From Variovorax sp. YR752 (lineage in GTDB: Bacteria > Pseudomonadota > Gammaproteobacteria > Burkholderiales > Burkholderiaceae_C), in assembly GCA_945860785.1 (NCBI GenBank), contig CAMATD010000004.1, positions 1 to 52,555 of the forward strand: DNA of 52,555 nucleotides. The letters run 5' to 3'. How positions within the stretch are numbered: the first letter of the stretch is position 1; each line of letters starts with the position of its first letter. The position numbers and the translations under genes are program-made. A model generated the notes under the pieces. That model saw only the letters and a program-made list of their open reading frames with translations, searched no databases and was not told where the DNA came from. This document shows positions 1 through 9,494 of the stretch, piece by piece.

Positions 1-1363
1 TCCAGGTCAACCTGCCGCTCGCATGGAACGGGCGCAGCGTGCAGTACGGCGGTGGCGGCTTCAACGGCACGCTGATCACCGGCCTCGCGCTGGTGCCGGC
101 CGGGCGCTTCGACCAGCCCACGCCGCTGGCGCAGGGCTACGTGACCTACGGTACCGACTCCGGCCACCAGAACGTGGCGGGCCAGCCGCCGCAGGCCTTC
201 GCGCTCAACGACGAAGCGCTCGTGAATTTCGCCCATGCCTCGTACAAGAAGGTGCGGGACGTGGAGGTAGCGCTGATGCAGCGCGCCTACGGGCAGGCAC
301 CGCAAAAGCTCTACTTCATGGGCAGCTCCGAAGGCGGGCGCGAGGCGCTCACCATGGCGCAGCGCTATCCGCAGGACTTCGATGGCATCTTCAGCCGCGT
401 GCCGGTGATCAATTGGACGGGGCTGCAGCATGCCGGCACGCGCAACGGCATCGCCACGATGGGTGAGGGCTGGCTGCGGCCAGCGCAGGTGCAGCTGGTG
501 CACGACGCGGTGCTCGCATCGTGCGATGCTGCCGACGGCGTGGCGGACTGCATCGTGTCGAACCCGGTAGCCTGCCTGCAGCGTTTCGATCCGGCCAGCC
601 TGCGTTGCGCTGCCGGCACGAGCGGCGACAACTGCCTCAATGATGCACAGGTGCAGGCGGTGCGCACGCTGCGTTCGCCGTGGCGCTCACCCGCACCGCT
701 GGCCAACGGCGTCCCGAGTACCCAGGCTGGAGCATCGGCGGCGAGGCGACGCCGGCCTTCGCATCGATGGGTGGCTGGAACGCGTGGTGGACGGGCACTG
801 CCGCACCGACCGTGCCGCCGCAGCCGAGCAACGGCATCGCGTGGTTCTACGGCAGCGGGGCGCTGCAGTACTTCTATGCGCGCAATCCATCGCTCGACGT
901 GCGTAACTACCGTGCGGAAGATTTCGCCGCACGCGTCACCGCCGTGTCGCAGCTGATGGATTCGACCAATCCCGACCTGAGCGCTTTCAACGCCCGCGGC
1001 GGCAAGCTGCTGATGCTGGAACACATGGCCGACTACGCGCAGAGCCCGTTCGCCGGCATCCGCTATTACGAATCGGTGGTTGCACGCCTGGGGCGCGACA
1101 ACGTGGACCGCTTCATGCGCCTCTACACCGCGCCCGGCGTGGATCACGTGGGCAGTGGCGCACCGGCCAATGTCGACATGCTCGGCGCGCTGGCCGACTG
1201 GGTCGAACGCGGTCGCGCGCCGGTCGGTCTGCAGTTGGTCGAGCAGGAAGTGCAGTCGCCGTTCAAGACCACCCGTGCGCGTCCGCTGTGCGAGTGGCCG
1301 CTGTGGCCGCGCTACACGAGCGGCGATGCGTCGCAGGCGGCCAGCTTCCAGTGCAGCAAGTAG
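1..1363 (+). pseudogene. tannase/feruloyl esterase family protein, 5'-partial and frameshifted
   Basis: Reading from base 3, the frame enters inside the protein and shows the tannase-family segments GGGGFNG and YGTDSGHQ, then the serine nucleophile elbow MGSSEGGREA near base 320. A CDAADGVADC stretch typical of the lid region follows. Near 711-714 the reading frame changes: ANGV is in one frame and PEYPGW in the next, as if one G of a GTGCCC had been lost. The second half runs to the stop at 1361-1363 and includes the likely catalytic His in DHVGSG. The family hydrolyses ester bonds of gallate or hydroxycinnamate esters and is usually exported. The start lies outside the window. Family assignment is firm; the substrate is unknown. 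Confidence 0.8.
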
Positions 1364-1381
1364 CGCGACGGCGCTGACGGT

Positions 1382-1870
1382 CTAGCGGGCGCAGTCGCCG
1401 CAGGTGCCGTGGAGGGTCAGCGCCGTATGTCGCGTGTCGATCCCCTGCTTGCGCAGGGCCCGGCCCAGCCGGCCCATCACCTTGGGCAATTCAGGGTCCG
1501 AGGGCAGCGCCAGCACCTTGTGGCACTGGTCGCATTCGAAGGTGTTGCCCGAAGCGGCTTCCACATGGCGCGAGAAGCGGTTGACGCGATCGGCGCCCAC
1601 GCGGCGGTCGCACAGGCCCGCCTCGACCAGCCGGTCGAACACGCGGTAGATCGTCACGCGGTCGGGCAGTTCGCCGGTGGCGGTGGTGTAGGCCGCGGCC
1701 ACCTCCTCGTGCGTCAGGGGCTGCGAGGTGTGTTCGAGCAGCTCGAGCACCGTCTGGGCGGCGCGCGTTGCGCGCAGGCCGCTTTCGTGCAGCAGGGATT
1801 CGCTGTCGAACACGACGGCGGCAAGGGAGGGCGTCGGGTGCGATTTCGTGGACTTCATGCGAAACGCCAT
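1382..1870 (-). CDS. Fur family transcriptional regulator
   Basis: A 162-residue Fur-type repressor. The N-terminal winged helix carries the family signature in LPDRVTIYRVFDRLVEAGL. Two CXXC pairs, CDQC and CGDC, would form the structural zinc site, and a His-rich dimerisation strand lies before the first pair. The start is set at the ATG beginning MAFRMKS (1868-1870), with a second ATG four codons in at 1858. The open frame extends upstream, but that sequence does not look Fur-like. It is divergent from the Bug protein gene at 2076 and convergent with the broken tannase gene. The metal specificity (iron, zinc or peroxide sensing) cannot be read from the sequence. Confidence 0.85.
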   Translation of the reverse strand: MAFRMKSTKSHPTPSLAAVVFDSESLLHESGLRATRAAQTVLELLEHTSQPLTHEEVAAAYTTATGELPDRVTIYRVFDRLVEAGLCDRRVGADRVNRFSRHVEAASGNTFECDQCHKVLALPSDPELPKVMGRLGRALRKQGIDTRHTALTLHGTCGDCAR

Positions 1871-2075
1871 TGTGTTGCATCCTCGGGCTTCCTGTGTAAA
1901 GCCTAGGCAAAGCGCCTGGCCACCATGCCAGATAATCGCCGGCAGCGCGCGGTGCCCGCCTAGCGAGGCCGCATATGCCCGGATGCAGCTAAGCATCTGA
2001 CAAATGGGTCGTTCGTGCAGCGGCGAGGGCGCGACAGAATCGCGCGCTTTGTCGCCTGCAACCGAAAGTTCCACC

Positions 2076-3059
2076 ATGCGCGCCCATCCCCTGTTGAAAA
2101 CCGTGCTCGCGCTGTGGACCGGAGCTCTGTTCGCGCTGACCGTGCATGCGCAGCAGCCAGCGACCTATCCGTCGAAGCCCGTGCACATCACGGTCGCCAA
2201 CACACCCGGCAGTTCGCCCGACGTGCTCGCGCGCTACCTCGCGCAGCGCCTGTCCGAGCAGTGGAAGCAGCCCGTGGTGGTCGACAACCGCGCCGGGGCC
2301 GCTGGCATCCTGGCGGCCGATGGCCTGGCCAAGGCGCCGGCCGATGGCTACTCGCTGCTGGTGGGCGCCGATGGGCCGATCACCATCCTCCCCAACATCC
2401 AGGCCAGACTGCCCTATGACGCGCGCCGCGACCTGGTGCCCGTGGTATCGCTCGGCCAGATCGACTTCGTGCTAGTGGCGAACCCGAAGACGGGCTTTCG
2501 CACCGTGGCCGATTTCGTGCGCGCTGCCAAGGCCAGTCCGGGGCGCATCAACTACGCCTCGGCCGGCAACGGCAGCCCGCAGCAGCTCAGCATGGAACTG
2601 CTGAAGCAGAAGGCTGGCATCTACGTCACCCACATCCCTTACCGTGACGGTCCGCTCGGCATGCAGGACGTGATCGCGGGGCAGGTCGATGTGATGTTCA
2701 TCGCAGTGGGGCCTGCGCTGCCGCACATCCGCAGCGGCCGGCTCGTGGCGCTGGGCGCCAGTGGCGAGAAGCGCCATGCGCTGCTGCCCGAAGTGCCGAC
2801 TGTGGCCGAGACCTATGCGGGTTACCGCTCGGGCACCTGGTTCGGCCTGTTCGCGCCGGCCCGCACGCCGCAGCCGGTGCTCGATGCGATCGCGGCCGAA
2901 GCCGGGCGCATCGTGCAGGCGCCCACGGCCCGCGCCGAACTCGCGGCGCAGGGCATCGAGGCCACGGGGTTTCCGCAGCGCCAGTTCCAGCGCCAGGTGT
3001 CGGCCGAGTACGAGCGCTATGCGCAGATCGTGAAGGCGGTCGGTATCAAGGCGGAATAG
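2076..3059 (+). CDS. Bug family (tripartite tricarboxylate transporter) substrate-binding protein
   Basis: A 327-residue periplasmic binding protein. Residues 1-25 form a Sec signal peptide ending ALTVHAQQ. The mature part begins with the Bug hallmark YPSKPVHITV and contains VVVDNRAGAAGILAAD, the ligand-pocket loop, and a later HIPYRDG motif. Bug proteins bind small carboxylates for TctAB-type transporters or for signalling, and many in this order are orphans; no TctA or TctB gene is nearby. The start is the ATG at 2076, which directly precedes the signal peptide. The ligand is unknown. Two further Bug genes lie at 8504 and 13662. Confidence 0.9.
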   Translation: MRAHPLLKTVLALWTGALFALTVHAQQPATYPSKPVHITVANTPGSSPDVLARYLAQRLSEQWKQPVVVDNRAGAAGILAADGLAKAPADGYSLLVGADGPITILPNIQARLPYDARRDLVPVVSLGQIDFVLVANPKTGFRTVADFVRAAKASPGRINYASAGNGSPQQLSMELLKQKAGIYVTHIPYRDGPLGMQDVIAGQVDVMFIAVGPALPHIRSGRLVALGASGEKRHALLPEVPTVAETYAGYRSGTWFGLFAPARTPQPVLDAIAAEAGRIVQAPTARAELAAQGIEATGFPQRQFQRQVSAEYERYAQIVKAVGIKAE

Positions 3060-3069
3060 CTGCCCGCTG

Positions 3070-3378
3070 CTAGCGGACGGACCTGGCCAGTGCCTTGGCG
3101 AAGTCCGCGACATCGTCGTCGCGGCACACTTCGGCGGCCAGCGGCGCGTGGCCGCTTGCCACGGCGACGAGGGCCATGGCCTTTTTCGGGCACAGGCCGA
3201 GGCAGCTCGACTGCACGACACGCAGGCGCCCCGGCAAATGCACGAGGTCGCGCTTGAGTTCCTTGCGGACCTGCCGGGCCTTGAGTTTCGTGGGGCCGTC
3301 GCTGCGCTCTTCGCAATCGCCGCAGACCAGCACCACGCCGGACAGCTTGGTTTCGACCATGGGAGGGGAATGGCTCAC
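3070..3378 (-). CDS. thioredoxin-like (2Fe-2S) ferredoxin domain protein
   Basis: A 102-residue cytoplasmic protein. A first cysteine pair lies in VCGDCEER and a second in SSCLGLCPKKAM, the spacing seen in thioredoxin-fold [2Fe-2S] ferredoxins. A basic helix between them contains KLKARQVRKELKRDL. It probably carries one [2Fe-2S] cluster, but its electron partner is not apparent. It is convergent with the upstream Bug gene, with a 10-base gap, and divergent from the esterase at 3497. Function beyond the fold is not established. Confidence 0.7.
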   Translation of the reverse strand: MSHSPPMVETKLSGVVLVCGDCEERSDGPTKLKARQVRKELKRDLVHLPGRLRVVQSSCLGLCPKKAMALVAVASGHAPLAAEVCRDDDVADFAKALARSVR

Positions 3379-3496
3379 GCGGTTTTTCCTTTTGTTTCAA
3401 GCCATCTTGGGCGCGAAGGGGCGGTGCGCAAGTCAGCCGACCGCCCGAATGCGCTAAGGTCTGGTCATTCGCGTTCTTGAATACCTTTGCCCGACC

Positions 3497-4159
3497 ATGT
3501 CCCGTCCTCCCATCGAAATCGAAACCGCCCCGAACCCCTCCGCCACGGTGGTCCTGATGCATGGCCTCGGCGCCGACGGCAATGACTTCGTGCCGATTGC
3601 CGGCGAACTCGACCTGTCGGCCGTGGGGCCGGTGCGCTTCGTGTTTCCCAATGCGCCGGTGATTCCGGTCACCCTCAACAATGGCTACCAGATGCCGGCC
3701 TGGTTCGACATCGCCGGCCCCGATTTCAACGTGCAGGAAGACGCGGCCGGCCTCCGCAGCTCGCAGGCCACCATCGAGGCCGTGATCGCCAGTGAAAAGG
3801 CCCGTGGCATCGCCGCCAGCCGCATCGTGGTGGCCGGCTTTTCCCAGGGCTGCGCGATGGCGCTGCTGACCGGCCTGCGCCACACCGAGCGCCTGGCCGG
3901 CATCGTCGGGCTCTCGGGCTGGTTGCCGCTCGCGGCCAGCACCGCGGCCGAACGCCATGCGGCCAACCACGACACGCCGGTGTTTCTCGGCCACGGCCGG
4001 CAAGACCCGATGGTGCCCATTGCAAGAGCCACGCACTCGCGCGACGCGCTCATCGCTTTGGGCTACACTGTCGGGTGGCACGAATACACGATGGCGCATT
4101 CGGTCTACAGGGAGGAAATTGCCGACCTGAACGACTTCCTGCTGCGCGTGCTGGGCTGA
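3497..4159 (+). CDS. alpha/beta hydrolase, carboxylesterase/phospholipase family
   Basis: A 220-residue cytoplasmic serine esterase of the short EstB/acyl-protein-thioesterase-like family. It opens with VVLMHGLGADGNDF (oxyanion strand-loop) and has the nucleophile elbow GFSQGCAM near residue 115. The catalytic Asp is in GRQDPMVP and the catalytic His in MAHSVYREE near the C terminus. Length matches the family, about 220 residues. It hydrolyses short-chain or aryl esters in vitro in characterised relatives; the natural substrate is unknown. It is followed 44 bases later by the monooxygenase gene at 4204, probably co-transcribed. Confidence 0.88.
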   Translation: MSRPPIEIETAPNPSATVVLMHGLGADGNDFVPIAGELDLSAVGPVRFVFPNAPVIPVTLNNGYQMPAWFDIAGPDFNVQEDAAGLRSSQATIEAVIASEKARGIAASRIVVAGFSQGCAMALLTGLRHTERLAGIVGLSGWLPLAASTAAERHAANHDTPVFLGHGRQDPMVPIARATHSRDALIALGYTVGWHEYTMAHSVYREEIADLNDFLLRVLG

Positions 4160-4203
4160 ACGGGCCGCTGCAGCAACCCACGAGAGAAGAAGGAGACCAG
4201 ACC

Positions 4204-4515
4204 ATGATCCTCGTCATCGGACACGCCCTGGCGAAACCCGACACCCTGCAGGCGATGCTGGCCATCAGCGTGGAGCACGTGCTGCGCTCGCGCGCCGAGC
4301 CCGGCTGCATCTCGCACGAAGTCACGACCGACGTGCAGGACCCGCTGCGGCTCACTTTCGTGGAGCGCTGGAGCGACATGGCCTTGCTGCAGGCGCACTT
4401 TCGCGTCGATGCCTCGCGCGCCTTTGCCAAGGCGCTCGCGGCCATGGCCGACGGCACGCCGGAGATCCACGCCTACCAGTCGGATGAGATCGACCTGCGG
4501 GCGGGCCGCGCCTAG
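4204..4515 (+). CDS. antibiotic biosynthesis monooxygenase (ABM) domain protein, putative quinol monooxygenase
   Basis: A 103-residue single-domain ABM (YgiN-like) protein with a dimeric ferredoxin-like alpha/beta fold. Diagnostic stretches are RAEPGCISHEV, LTFVERWSDM and LLQAHF. The start is the ATG at 4204, preceded by a purine-rich GAAGGAG ribosome binding site. Relatives oxidise quinols or act on polyketide-like aromatics without cofactors, and many are uncharacterised. It probably shares a transcript with the esterase just upstream. The exact substrate cannot be told from sequence. Confidence 0.8.
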   Translation: MILVIGHALAKPDTLQAMLAISVEHVLRSRAEPGCISHEVTTDVQDPLRLTFVERWSDMALLQAHFRVDASRAFAKALAAMADGTPEIHAYQSDEIDLRAGRA

Positions 4516-4569
4516 CGCGGTTCTCCCGGAAGAAACCGGCCTTTGGCGGGCATGGTGCCTATGCAGATA

Positions 4570-4586
4570 GCTATCAAAACAATAGC
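4570..4586. repeat. short GCTAT...ATAGC intergenic palindrome
   Basis: GCTAT at 4570-4574 is mirrored by ATAGC at 4582-4586 across the loop CAAAACA, in the gap between the ABM gene and gshA. A sister palindrome occurs at 29505-29521. Similar AT-rich palindromes are, as I recall, abundant between genes of Comamonadaceae. The role is unknown. Confidence 0.5.
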
Positions 4587-4685
4587 GGACGGCAGCATGG
4601 CGCGCAACGGGATTCCCTGCGCAAGCAGCGCCCGCGCGCCCGTGCTACCTTCCAGCCCCTCAGAAGATTGATGGGTCATAACAAT

Positions 4686-6242
4686 ATGAGCAACAGATTG
4701 CAGGAGAGGTTGGGTGCACTTTCAGCCGCACGCCTCCAGGGCATGCGACGCGGCATCGAGAAGGAAAGCCTGCGCGCGTTGCCCGACGGCAAGCTCGCGC
4801 TGACGCCGCATCCGGTGGCGCTGGGCTCCGCGCTCACGCATCCGCACATCACGACCGACTTCAGCGAATCGCAGCTCGAACTCATCACGGGTGTGCACGC
4901 GGGCGTCGAATCGGCGCTCGAGGAGTTGACCCGGGTTCATCAGTTCACCTACCGCGTGCTCGACAAGCTCGGCGACGAGCGCCTCTGGGTGTCGAGCATG
5001 CCCTGCGGCCTGCCGACCGACGAGACCATTCCGATCGGGCGTTATGGCTCCTCAAACGTGGGCCGCGCCAAGAGCGTCTACCGCATGGGCCTGAGCCATC
5101 GCTATGGCCGCCGCATGCAGACCATCTCGGGCATTCACTACAACTGGTCGCTGCCGGATGTGTCGAGCGAACAGTACTTCGCGCTGATCCGCAACTTCCG
5201 CCGCCACGCCTTTCTGCTGCTGTACCTGTTCGGCGCGTCGCCGGCCTTGTGTTTGAGCTTTGTCGCGGGCCGACCGCACGAGCTGCAGCCGCTGGGCGAC
5301 GGCAGCATGTTCATGCCGCACGGCACGTCGCTGCGCATGAGGCGCCTCGGCTACCAGAGCGACGCGCAGGCCTCGCTGGCCGTGAGCTACAACAGCCTCG
5401 ACGGCTATGGCGCTTCGCTGCAGGACGCGCTCACGCGCCCATGGCCGGCCTACGAGGCCATCGGCATCCGCAACCTCGGCGGCGACTACAACCAGCTCGG
5501 CACCAGCCTGCTGCAGATCGAGAACGAGTTCTACGGCACCATCCGCCCCAAGCGCGTGATCAACCCCGGCGAGCGTCCGCTGCATGCGTTGCGCGAGCGC
5601 GGCGTCGAGTACGTCGAGGTGCGGCTGATGGATCTCGACCCGTTCGAAACGGTGGGCATCAACGCACAGACGATGCGCTTCATCGACGTGTTCCTGCTGC
5701 ACTGCCTGTTGAGCGACAGCCCCGACGACACGCCGCAGGAAATTGCCGACCTGGCCCACAACCAGCACCTCACCGCCGCCCGCGGCCGCGAGCCGGGCCT
5801 GTGCCTGTCGCGCAATGACAGCGAAGTGGCGCTGGCCGACTGGGGTCTCGAACTGGTCGAGCAGTGCCTGCCCATTGCCGCCGCGCTCGATGCGGCGCAG
5901 GGCGGCACCCAACATGCCGACGCAGTGCACGCCGCCCAGGCCGCGCTGCAGAACCCCGACAGCCTGCCCTCGGCCCGCGTGCTGGCGGCCATCGAGAAGG
6001 AGCACGGCAACTCCTTCAGCGGCTTCGTGCGCGCCCAGTCCGAACAGACCCGCGCAGCATTGCTGGGACTGCCTTTCTCGGACGCGCAGCAGGCCGAGTT
6101 CGAGCGCATGACCGCCGAGTCGATCCAGGAGCAGAAGCGCATCGAGGCGGCCGACACCATGCCGTTCGAGATCTACCGCGAGCAGTACGTGTCGCCGGCG
6201 CGTCTGGGCATGGCTCGCGGGCGCATGGCGGTTGCTGCCTGA
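4686..6242 (+). CDS. gshA: glutamate--cysteine ligase
   Basis: Cytosolic enzyme of the first, ATP-dependent step of glutathione synthesis, joining the gamma-carboxyl of glutamate to cysteine. From ATG 4686 it is 518 residues, the length of Escherichia coli GshA. Recognisable segments are GIEKESLR near residue 20, TDFSESQLELIT (glutamate and metal site) near 60, GIHYNWS near 150 and the ATP-side YVEVRLMDLDPF near 310. An earlier in-frame ATG at 4671 has an AGAAG ribosome binding site and would add five residues. The gene is intact and is followed by the 111-bp repeat element in a convergent gap. Confidence 0.95.
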   Translation: MSNRLQERLGALSAARLQGMRRGIEKESLRALPDGKLALTPHPVALGSALTHPHITTDFSESQLELITGVHAGVESALEELTRVHQFTYRVLDKLGDERLWVSSMPCGLPTDETIPIGRYGSSNVGRAKSVYRMGLSHRYGRRMQTISGIHYNWSLPDVSSEQYFALIRNFRRHAFLLLYLFGASPALCLSFVAGRPHELQPLGDGSMFMPHGTSLRMRRLGYQSDAQASLAVSYNSLDGYGASLQDALTRPWPAYEAIGIRNLGGDYNQLGTSLLQIENEFYGTIRPKRVINPGERPLHALRERGVEYVEVRLMDLDPFETVGINAQTMRFIDVFLLHCLLSDSPDDTPQEIADLAHNQHLTAARGREPGLCLSRNDSEVALADWGLELVEQCLPIAAALDAAQGGTQHADAVHAAQAALQNPDSLPSARVLAAIEKEHGNSFSGFVRAQSEQTRAALLGLPFSDAQQAEFERMTAESIQEQKRIEAADTMPFEIYREQYVSPARLGMARGRMAVAA

Positions 6243-6287
6243 GGGCCTGTCTGCGAACTATCTGGGGCCACGTTGGGGGCGCTGCTG

Positions 6288-6398
6288 TTCGGGGCGCGAT
6301 CACGCCGGCGGTGTGCTCTGCGCAGCGAAATAAAGGAGGAGCGAAGCGGGGGACATTCGCGGAGGGGGACACCCGGTGTCCTGTGCACGCGCCCCGAA
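6288..6398. repeat. 111-bp inverted-core repeat element, copy A
   Basis: The ends are an 11-bp perfect inverted repeat, TTCGGGGCGCG at 6288-6298 and CGCGCCCCGAA at 6388-6398. The left arm is 6288-6320, the core 6321-6364 and the right arm 6365-6398. The arms match those of copy B (27612-27722) in the same orientation with about five mismatches, but the 44-bp core is the exact reverse complement of the core in copy B. The element fills the convergent gap between gshA and the aldo/keto reductase gene. No transposase is encoded. It could be a non-autonomous mobile palindrome or an inversion substrate. Confidence 0.8.
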
Positions 6399-6408
6399 TC
6401 GCCCCGTC

Positions 6409-7431
6409 TTATTTCTCCTTGCGACCCATCGGAACCGGCGCATCGGCTGCGACGAGCTTCTGCTCGCGCATCTCATCCCAGAACGCAGCAGGAAGCACCG
6501 CAGCCAGCGCAGCCTGATCTTCCGCGATGCGTTCAGGGCGGCTCGCACCTGGAATCACGGCAGCCACCGCCGGATTGGCCAGCGAGAACTGCAGCGCGGC
6601 CGCCTTGATGCTGACCTGATGGCGCTGCGCCACGGCCTTGATGCGTTCGACCTTGGCAATGATCTCCGGCGACGCCTTCTGATATTCGAAGTGCGTGCCG
6701 CCGGCCAGGATGCCGGAGCTGTACGGGCCGCCCACGACGATGTCCACGTTCTGCTTCGCTGCGGCGGGCATCAGACGCTGCAGCGCCCGCTCGTGGTCCA
6801 GCAGGGTGTAGCGGCCAGCCAGCAGGAAGCCGTCCGGCTTGGCCTCGCTCAGGTCCAGCGTCAGTTCACACGGCTCCACGCGATTGACCCCGAAGCCCCA
6901 GGCCTTGATCACGCCCTCTTCGCGCAGGCGGGTCAGGACGCGAAAGGCCCCTTTGCGGGCGATCTCGAACTGCGCGAGCCATTCGTCGCCGTAGAAGTCC
7001 TGGGCGATGTCGTGCACCCAGACGATGTCCAGACTATCGGTCTTCAGCCGCTTGAGGCTGTCCTCGATCGAGCGCAGCGTTGCGTCTGCCGAATAGTCGT
7101 TGACCAGCTTGTTAGGCCGGCCGAACTCGAAGAGCCCACCCTTGTCGCCCAGGTCGCGCGTGGTCGTTTCTTCCGTTTCGTCCAGTACGAGGCGGTCGAC
7201 CTTGGGGCTCAGCACATAGTCGTCGCGCCGGTGCTTCGCCAGCGCGGCGCCAAGGCGGATCTCGGCCAGCCCCGCGCCGTAGAACGGCGCCGTATCGAAG
7301 TAGCGGATGCCGTGCGCCCAGGCCGCGTCGACCGTGGCCAGGGCTTCCGCCTCGGGGATGTTGCGGAACATGTTGCCCAGCGGGGCGGTTCCGAAGCCCA
7401 GCAGGCTGGGCAGTTTGTCTTTGATGCTCAT
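6409..7431 (-). CDS. aldo/keto reductase
   Basis: A 340-residue NAD(P)-dependent TIM-barrel oxidoreductase. The catalytic tetrad is visible: Asp and Tyr in YFDTAPFYG near residue 50, Lys in VLSPKVDR near 78 and His in DIVWVHDI near 140. Cofactor-side residues lie in the C-terminal VIPGASRPERI. The length and the LFEFGRPN insertion resemble the D-threo-aldose/L-fucose or pyridoxal dehydrogenase branch. It is transcribed away from the LysR gene at 7532 across 100 bases and is therefore probably its target. Carbonyl substrate unknown. Confidence 0.88.
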   Translation of the reverse strand: MSIKDKLPSLLGFGTAPLGNMFRNIPEAEALATVDAAWAHGIRYFDTAPFYGAGLAEIRLGAALAKHRRDDYVLSPKVDRLVLDETEETTTRDLGDKGGLFEFGRPNKLVNDYSADATLRSIEDSLKRLKTDSLDIVWVHDIAQDFYGDEWLAQFEIARKGAFRVLTRLREEGVIKAWGFGVNRVEPCELTLDLSEAKPDGFLLAGRYTLLDHERALQRLMPAAAKQNVDIVVGGPYSSGILAGGTHFEYQKASPEIIAKVERIKAVAQRHQVSIKAAALQFSLANPAVAAVIPGASRPERIAEDQAALAAVLPAAFWDEMREQKLVAADAPVPMGRKEK

Positions 7432-7479
7432 ACAGGTCCTTGGATCGGTCGTCGAAAAACTTGACTGTAGATTTCCATG

Positions 7480-7493
7480 TTGAGTCTGTTCAA
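7480..7493. promoter_or_regulatory. candidate LysR operator in the divergent AKR/LysR promoter
   Basis: The dyad TTGA-N6-TCAA sits in the 100-base divergent promoter, with further TTGA half-sites at 7461 and 7511. LysR regulators usually bind such partly symmetric T-rich/A-rich sites between themselves and a divergent target. Assignment is by position and symmetry only. Confidence 0.4.
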
Positions 7494-7531
7494 GACATAA
7501 TTAGTAAAACTTGAGTCTCGACAGGTCTTAA

Positions 7532-8443
7532 ATGCTGGACATTCGCCAACTTCACTATTTCGTCGCCGTCGCGGAAGACGAGCACGTCGGCCGCGCCGCC
7601 GAGCGGCTGCACATCTCCCAGTCCCCGCTGAGCCGCCAGATCGCGCAGTTGGAAGAGCGACTCGGCCTCACGCTGTTCGAGCGCAGCCAGCAGCGCATTC
7701 GGCTGACGGCCGATGGCCGCACCTTCCTCGCGGAAGTGCGCGCGCTGCTGACGCACGCCAACCGCCTGGAATCTCTGGCGCGCCGGTTGGGCCGCGGCGA
7801 CGAAGGCGGCCTGTGCATTGGCTACATCGAGAACGCCATGCACTCCGGCGTGCTGTCCGATGCCCTGCGGACCTTGCGCGCCACGCGGCCGGCGGTGCAC
7901 ATCGCGCTCTACAACCAGCAGTCGGCGGACCAGCTGGAGGGGCTGCGACAGCGCAGCCTGGACATCGCGCTGGTGTGCGAGCCGCCGCTGGCGAACGATC
8001 CCGACCTGAAGGGCGCGCTGCTGCTGAGCGACCCGATGCTGTTGGCATTGCCCGAATCGCATCCGCTCGCATCGGCCACCAGGCTGACACCGGCTGTCCT
8101 GGGGAAGCTGGAGTGGATCGCGGTGCAGCAGAAGGAAAGCGCGCTCACGCACGACGGCTTCGTCGCCGCCTGCGCGAGGGCGGGCTTCACGCCGAACATC
8201 TCGATGGAGGCCGCCGAGCCGCTGACTGCGCTGGGGCTGGTGGCCGCAGGCCTTGGCGTGGCCATGGTGCAGAGCAGCCTGCGGCGCCATGCGCCTGCCG
8301 ACGTGGTGCTGCGCGAGCTGCCATGGTTCACCTACAGGACGCCGTTATGGGCGGCCTGGCACAACGTCAATCTGAAACCGCTGGTCGAGATATTCCGCAT
8401 GACGCTGCTGGATGGCGTTCGGCGGGAGGGCGACATCCTGTAG
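7532..8443 (+). CDS. LysR family transcriptional regulator
   Basis: A 303-residue LysR regulator. The N-terminal winged helix-turn-helix reads HYFVAVAEDEHVGRAAERL then ISQSPLSRQIAQLE, with the wing at LGLTLFERS. An effector-binding domain of the periplasmic-binding fold follows from about residue 90. It is divergent from the aldo/keto reductase gene, the usual arrangement for a LysR regulator and its target. It is convergent with the Bug gene at 8504. The effector is unknown. Confidence 0.92.
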   Translation: MLDIRQLHYFVAVAEDEHVGRAAERLHISQSPLSRQIAQLEERLGLTLFERSQQRIRLTADGRTFLAEVRALLTHANRLESLARRLGRGDEGGLCIGYIENAMHSGVLSDALRTLRATRPAVHIALYNQQSADQLEGLRQRSLDIALVCEPPLANDPDLKGALLLSDPMLLALPESHPLASATRLTPAVLGKLEWIAVQQKESALTHDGFVAACARAGFTPNISMEAAEPLTALGLVAAGLGVAMVQSSLRRHAPADVVLRELPWFTYRTPLWAAWHNVNLKPLVEIFRMTLLDGVRREGDIL

Positions 8444-8503
8444 CGGTTGCCCGATCGGCATCGCGTCGCTGGGTGCCTCGACGCAACACCATGGCACCGG
8501 CGC

Positions 8504-9476
8504 TCACTGCTGGGGAATCCGGGCCTGGGCGACGACCTCGCTCCAGCGTTTGATTTCCTGCTCGACCATCGACTTCATTCGGGCGGGAGAGGAGGGTGCG
8601 GGTTCGCTGCCATGTGGTGCCAGCGTCGCCTTGACGCCAGGGTCGTCGAGCGCTGCGCGCACGCTGGCGTTGAGAGCATCGATCACGTGCGCCAGCGTGC
8701 CGCCGGGCGCAGCGAGTCCCAGCCAGGAGCGGATCTCGAAGCCCTTCAGCACGCTCGCGACGACAGGCACCTCCGGCATCGATGGCCAGGGTTGCGCGCT
8801 GGTGACCGCCAGCGCGCGCAGCCGGCCCGACTGGATGTGCGGTGTCGCCACGGTCAGCGTGTCCGCCAGGATGTCGACGTCGCCGGCGATCACCGCCTGC
8901 ACCGGTGCGCCGCCGCCGCGATAGGGCACGTGCAGCAGCCTGACGCCGGCGCTGACGCCCAGCAGCTCGCCCACCATGTGCTGCGTCGGAACCCACGCCC
9001 ACCGAGGTGAAGGTGACGCGCTCCGGCGCCTGGCGCGCGGTCGCGAGGAGCTCGGCGAGAGTCCTGGCCGGATGGTCCGCACGCACGGCGATGACGAAGG
9101 GAAAGCTCGTCGCGGTCGAGATGAACGCGAAGTCCTTCACCGGCTCGTAGGGCAGCGTCTTGCGCAGCACGGCCGACACCGTGTGCGCGCCGGTCAGCAT
9201 GACGATGTTGTAGCCGTCGGGCCGGGCCTTGGCCACGAAGTCGGTGGCGATCAGGCCACCCGCGCCGCTCTTGATCTCGACGACCACGGGCTGCTTCAGC
9301 TTCTCCTGCATCTTCTGGGCGAGCAGGCGCGAAACGATGTCGGCATTGCCACCCGCGCCGAACCCGTGGTTGAGCTGGACCGGGCGGCTGGGGTAGCCCT
9401 CCTGTGCACGCGCTGAGGGCAGCAGCGCGAGCGCAGCGGCGGTGGCGACGAAGTCGCGTCGCGTGAAGGTCATCAT
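8504..9476 (-). pseudogene. Bug family substrate-binding protein, frameshifted
   Basis: The first part, from ATG 9476 with an AGGAG site nine bases upstream, has a Tat-like signal (TRRDFVATAAALALLP) and the Bug segments YPSRPVQL and VVVEIKSGAGGLIATDF. Near 8987-8990 the frame changes at GVGS: one extra base separates TFTSVGVGS from TQHMVGELLG. The rest, with HVPYRGGGAP and GRLRALAVTSAQ, continues in the second frame to the stop at 8504. Rejoined length is about 323 residues, normal for the family. It is the last gene of the leftward SDR-NIPSNAP-hmgA operon, 18 bases after hmgA, and may bind an aromatic acid feeding it. Confidence 0.82.
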
Positions 9477-9494
9477 GGTCGTTGTCTCCTGTCG

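Noticed and set aside
1901-1908. GCCTAGGC palindrome between the Fur-family and Bug genes as an operator
   Set aside because: Only 8 bp, GC-rich and unlike Fur boxes; too weak to annotate.
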